Shown: positions 63,075-64,000 of the stretch, piece by piece
Numbering within the stretch: the stretch's first letter is position 1
Layout of the letters: each line of letters opens with the position of its first letter
Assembly (NCBI RefSeq): GCF_019075875.1
Contig: NZ_JAHOOZ010000001.1
Span: 1,674,001 to 1,738,000 of the forward strand
DNA: 64,000 bases
Direction of reading: 5' to 3'
DNA from: Novosphingobium sp. G106
GTDB lineage: Bacteria; Pseudomonadota; Alphaproteobacteria; Sphingomonadales; Sphingomonadaceae
The notes under the pieces: model-generated
The model's database searches: none
The model's input: the letters and a program-made list of their open reading frames with translations, nothing else
What the model was told of the DNA's origin: nothing
Position numbers and translations under genes: made by a program

Positions 63075-64000
63075 AGTTTTACCAGCAGCCCGCCCAGGTC
63101 CTCGCTCTCGCCGAGTTCGACCGAGCCGCCGTAGATCTCGGCGACGTCACGGACGATGGCGAGGCCCAGGCCGGTGCCGGGCTTGCCCGTATCGAGCCGC
63201 GCGCCGCGATCGAAGATGCGGATGCGCTCCTCCTCGGGAATGCCCATCCCGTCGTCCTCGACCCAGATTTCGCAGGTATCTGGCGTAGTCGCCTCGCAGA
63301 CCGTGACGAAGACGCTGCCGCCGCCGTACTTGGCGGCATTCTCGATCAGGTTGCCAAGAATCTCGTCGAGGTCCTGCCGTTCGATCGCGACATTCGCCGT
63401 GCGGCTGCCGTCGAGGTCGAAGCGCGTGTTCTCATAGAGCCGCGTCACCGCGCGCAGCACGGCTTCGGCGCTGGTCCATACATTTGCGCGCGAATGGCCG
63501 ACCGCGCGGCGGCCGACGGCACGTGCACGGGCCAGGTGGTGATCGACCTGGCGGCGCATCACCGCCGCCTCGCGGATCACCGTGTCCGACAAGTCCGGCG
63601 CCCGCGCGGTTGCGGCGTTCATCACCACGGTCAGCGGCGTCTTCAACGCATGGGCGAGATTTCCGGCGTGGGTCCGCGCTTCTTCCGCCTGCCGCTCAAC
63701 ATGGCCGAGCAGCGCGTTAAGCTCCTCGACCAGCGGCTGCACCTCTAGAGGCAGCGGCTCGGTAACGCGGTTCGCGCCGGTGGTGCGCATTTTCTGGATG
63801 GCGCGGCGCACGCGGCGCAGCGGATTGAGTCCGTACCAGGTCTGCAATCCCGCCATGCCCAGCAGGCCCAAGCCCAGGATAACGAAGCTGTAGCTCAGAA
63901 TAGCGCGCACTCGCCGGATCTGCGCGTCGAGCTCGCCGCGGCTGGCAGCGACGGTGAACCACCACTGCGTCTTGCTGCCCGGCAGAATGATCGAGCGCTC
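63053..64000 (-). CDS. PhoQ-like sensor histidine kinase (N-terminus beyond window)
   Basis: The visible 315 C-terminal residues contain the end of a periplasmic sensor region (ERSIILPGSKTQWWF), one membrane span (about YSFVILGLGLLGMAGLQTWY) and a HAMP-like linker. The dimerisation/phospho-acceptor box AHALKTPLTV with the phosphorylated His follows, then the ATPase domain with N (NLIENAAKYGG), G1 (VEDDGMGIP), F and G2 (GTGLGLAIV) boxes. Sphingomonad PhoPQ-type kinases look like this. The response regulator is not visible, since it would lie upstream beyond the edge. Confidence 0.92.
   Translation of the reverse strand, partial: ERSIILPGSKTQWWFTVAASRGELDAQIRRVRAILSYSFVILGLGLLGMAGLQTWYGLNPLRRVRRAIQKMRTTGANRVTEPLPLEVQPLVEELNALLGHVERQAEEARTHAGNLAHALKTPLTVVMNAATARAPDLSDTVIREAAVMRRQVDHHLARARAVGRRAVGHSRANVWTSAEAVLRAVTRLYENTRFDLDGSRTANVAIERQDLDEILGNLIENAAKYGGGSVFVTVCEATTPDTCEIWVEDDGMGIPEEERIRIFDRGARLDTGKPGTGLGLAIVRDVAEIYGGSVELGESEDLGGLLVKLKLPRTA

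Overview
The window is GC-rich chromosomal DNA of an alphaproteobacterium, most likely Sphingomonadales (Sphingomonas/Novosphingobium/Sphingobium-like). The reasons are: an alphaproteobacterial LexA box (GAAC-N7-GAAC); a sphingomonad-style TonB-dependent receptor; a PEP-CTERM protein; an encoded G-1 on tRNA-His, which is lost in Rhizobiales, Rhodobacterales and Caulobacterales; and a bamA-skp-fabZ block without lpx genes, as expected for bacteria that replace LPS with glycosphingolipids. It is almost entirely core genome. No insertion sequence, prophage or CRISPR array was seen.

Layout. 1-4.7 kb (minus strand): end of a peroxiredoxin gene, then mltG, fabF, acpP and aspS. 4.8-7 kb (plus): rnd and oxyR. 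7-9.5 kb: a TonB-dependent receptor. 9.8-14 kb: pgsA, an LplT-like transporter, a small membrane protein, CsbD, an EVE protein and a 2OG-Fe(II) oxygenase. 14-19.5 kb: a GGDEF/EAL protein, asd, a secreted helical-repeat protein and dapF. 19.5-23.7 kb: mtaB-ftsY-yciB, a PuuD-like membrane protein and a periplasmic cyclophilin. 23.7-30.9 kb (minus): tRNA-His, ccmCDEFGHI and kup. 31-32.2 kb: a prolyl-hydroxylase-like oxygenase and rpmE. 32.3-43.5 kb (minus): rpsB-tsf-pyrH-frr-uppS-cdsA-dxr-rseP-bamA-skp-fabZ, the translation, isoprenoid, phospholipid and envelope assembly block. 43.8-46.1 kb: two small membrane proteins, one behind a LexA box, facing psd-pssA. 46.1-47.5 kb: a nearly gene-free stretch with two strong terminators, a small secreted protein and an orphan Flp-type pilin. 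47.7-52.7 kb: tRNA-Tyr, rlmB, a lipoprotein, HU and lon. 52.8-57 kb: an amidohydrolase, ybaB-dnaX and the SRP RNA. 57-64 kb: a duplicated-repeat secreted protein, an NDUFS4-like protein, hrpB, an acidic microprotein, a polyprenyl diphosphate synthase, chorismate mutase, the PEP-CTERM protein and a PhoQ-like kinase cut by the right edge.

The genes mostly serve envelope building (fatty acids, phospholipids, undecaprenyl-PP, outer-membrane assembly, murein trimming), cytochrome c maturation, translation and proteostasis.

Two things stand out. First, a LexA-controlled 84-residue single-span membrane protein of unknown function (44317-44571), with a structurally similar upstream neighbour, is a good candidate for an SOS checkpoint or membrane effector. 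Second, several conserved, mostly essential genes (cdsA twice, hrpB, the polyprenyl synthase, rlmB, and probably the prolyl-hydroxylase-like gene) carry one-base frameshifts. Four of these lie in runs of six G or C, which points to homopolymer errors in the sequence rather than gene decay. A possible alternative-pairing RNA switch lies between acpP and fabF.
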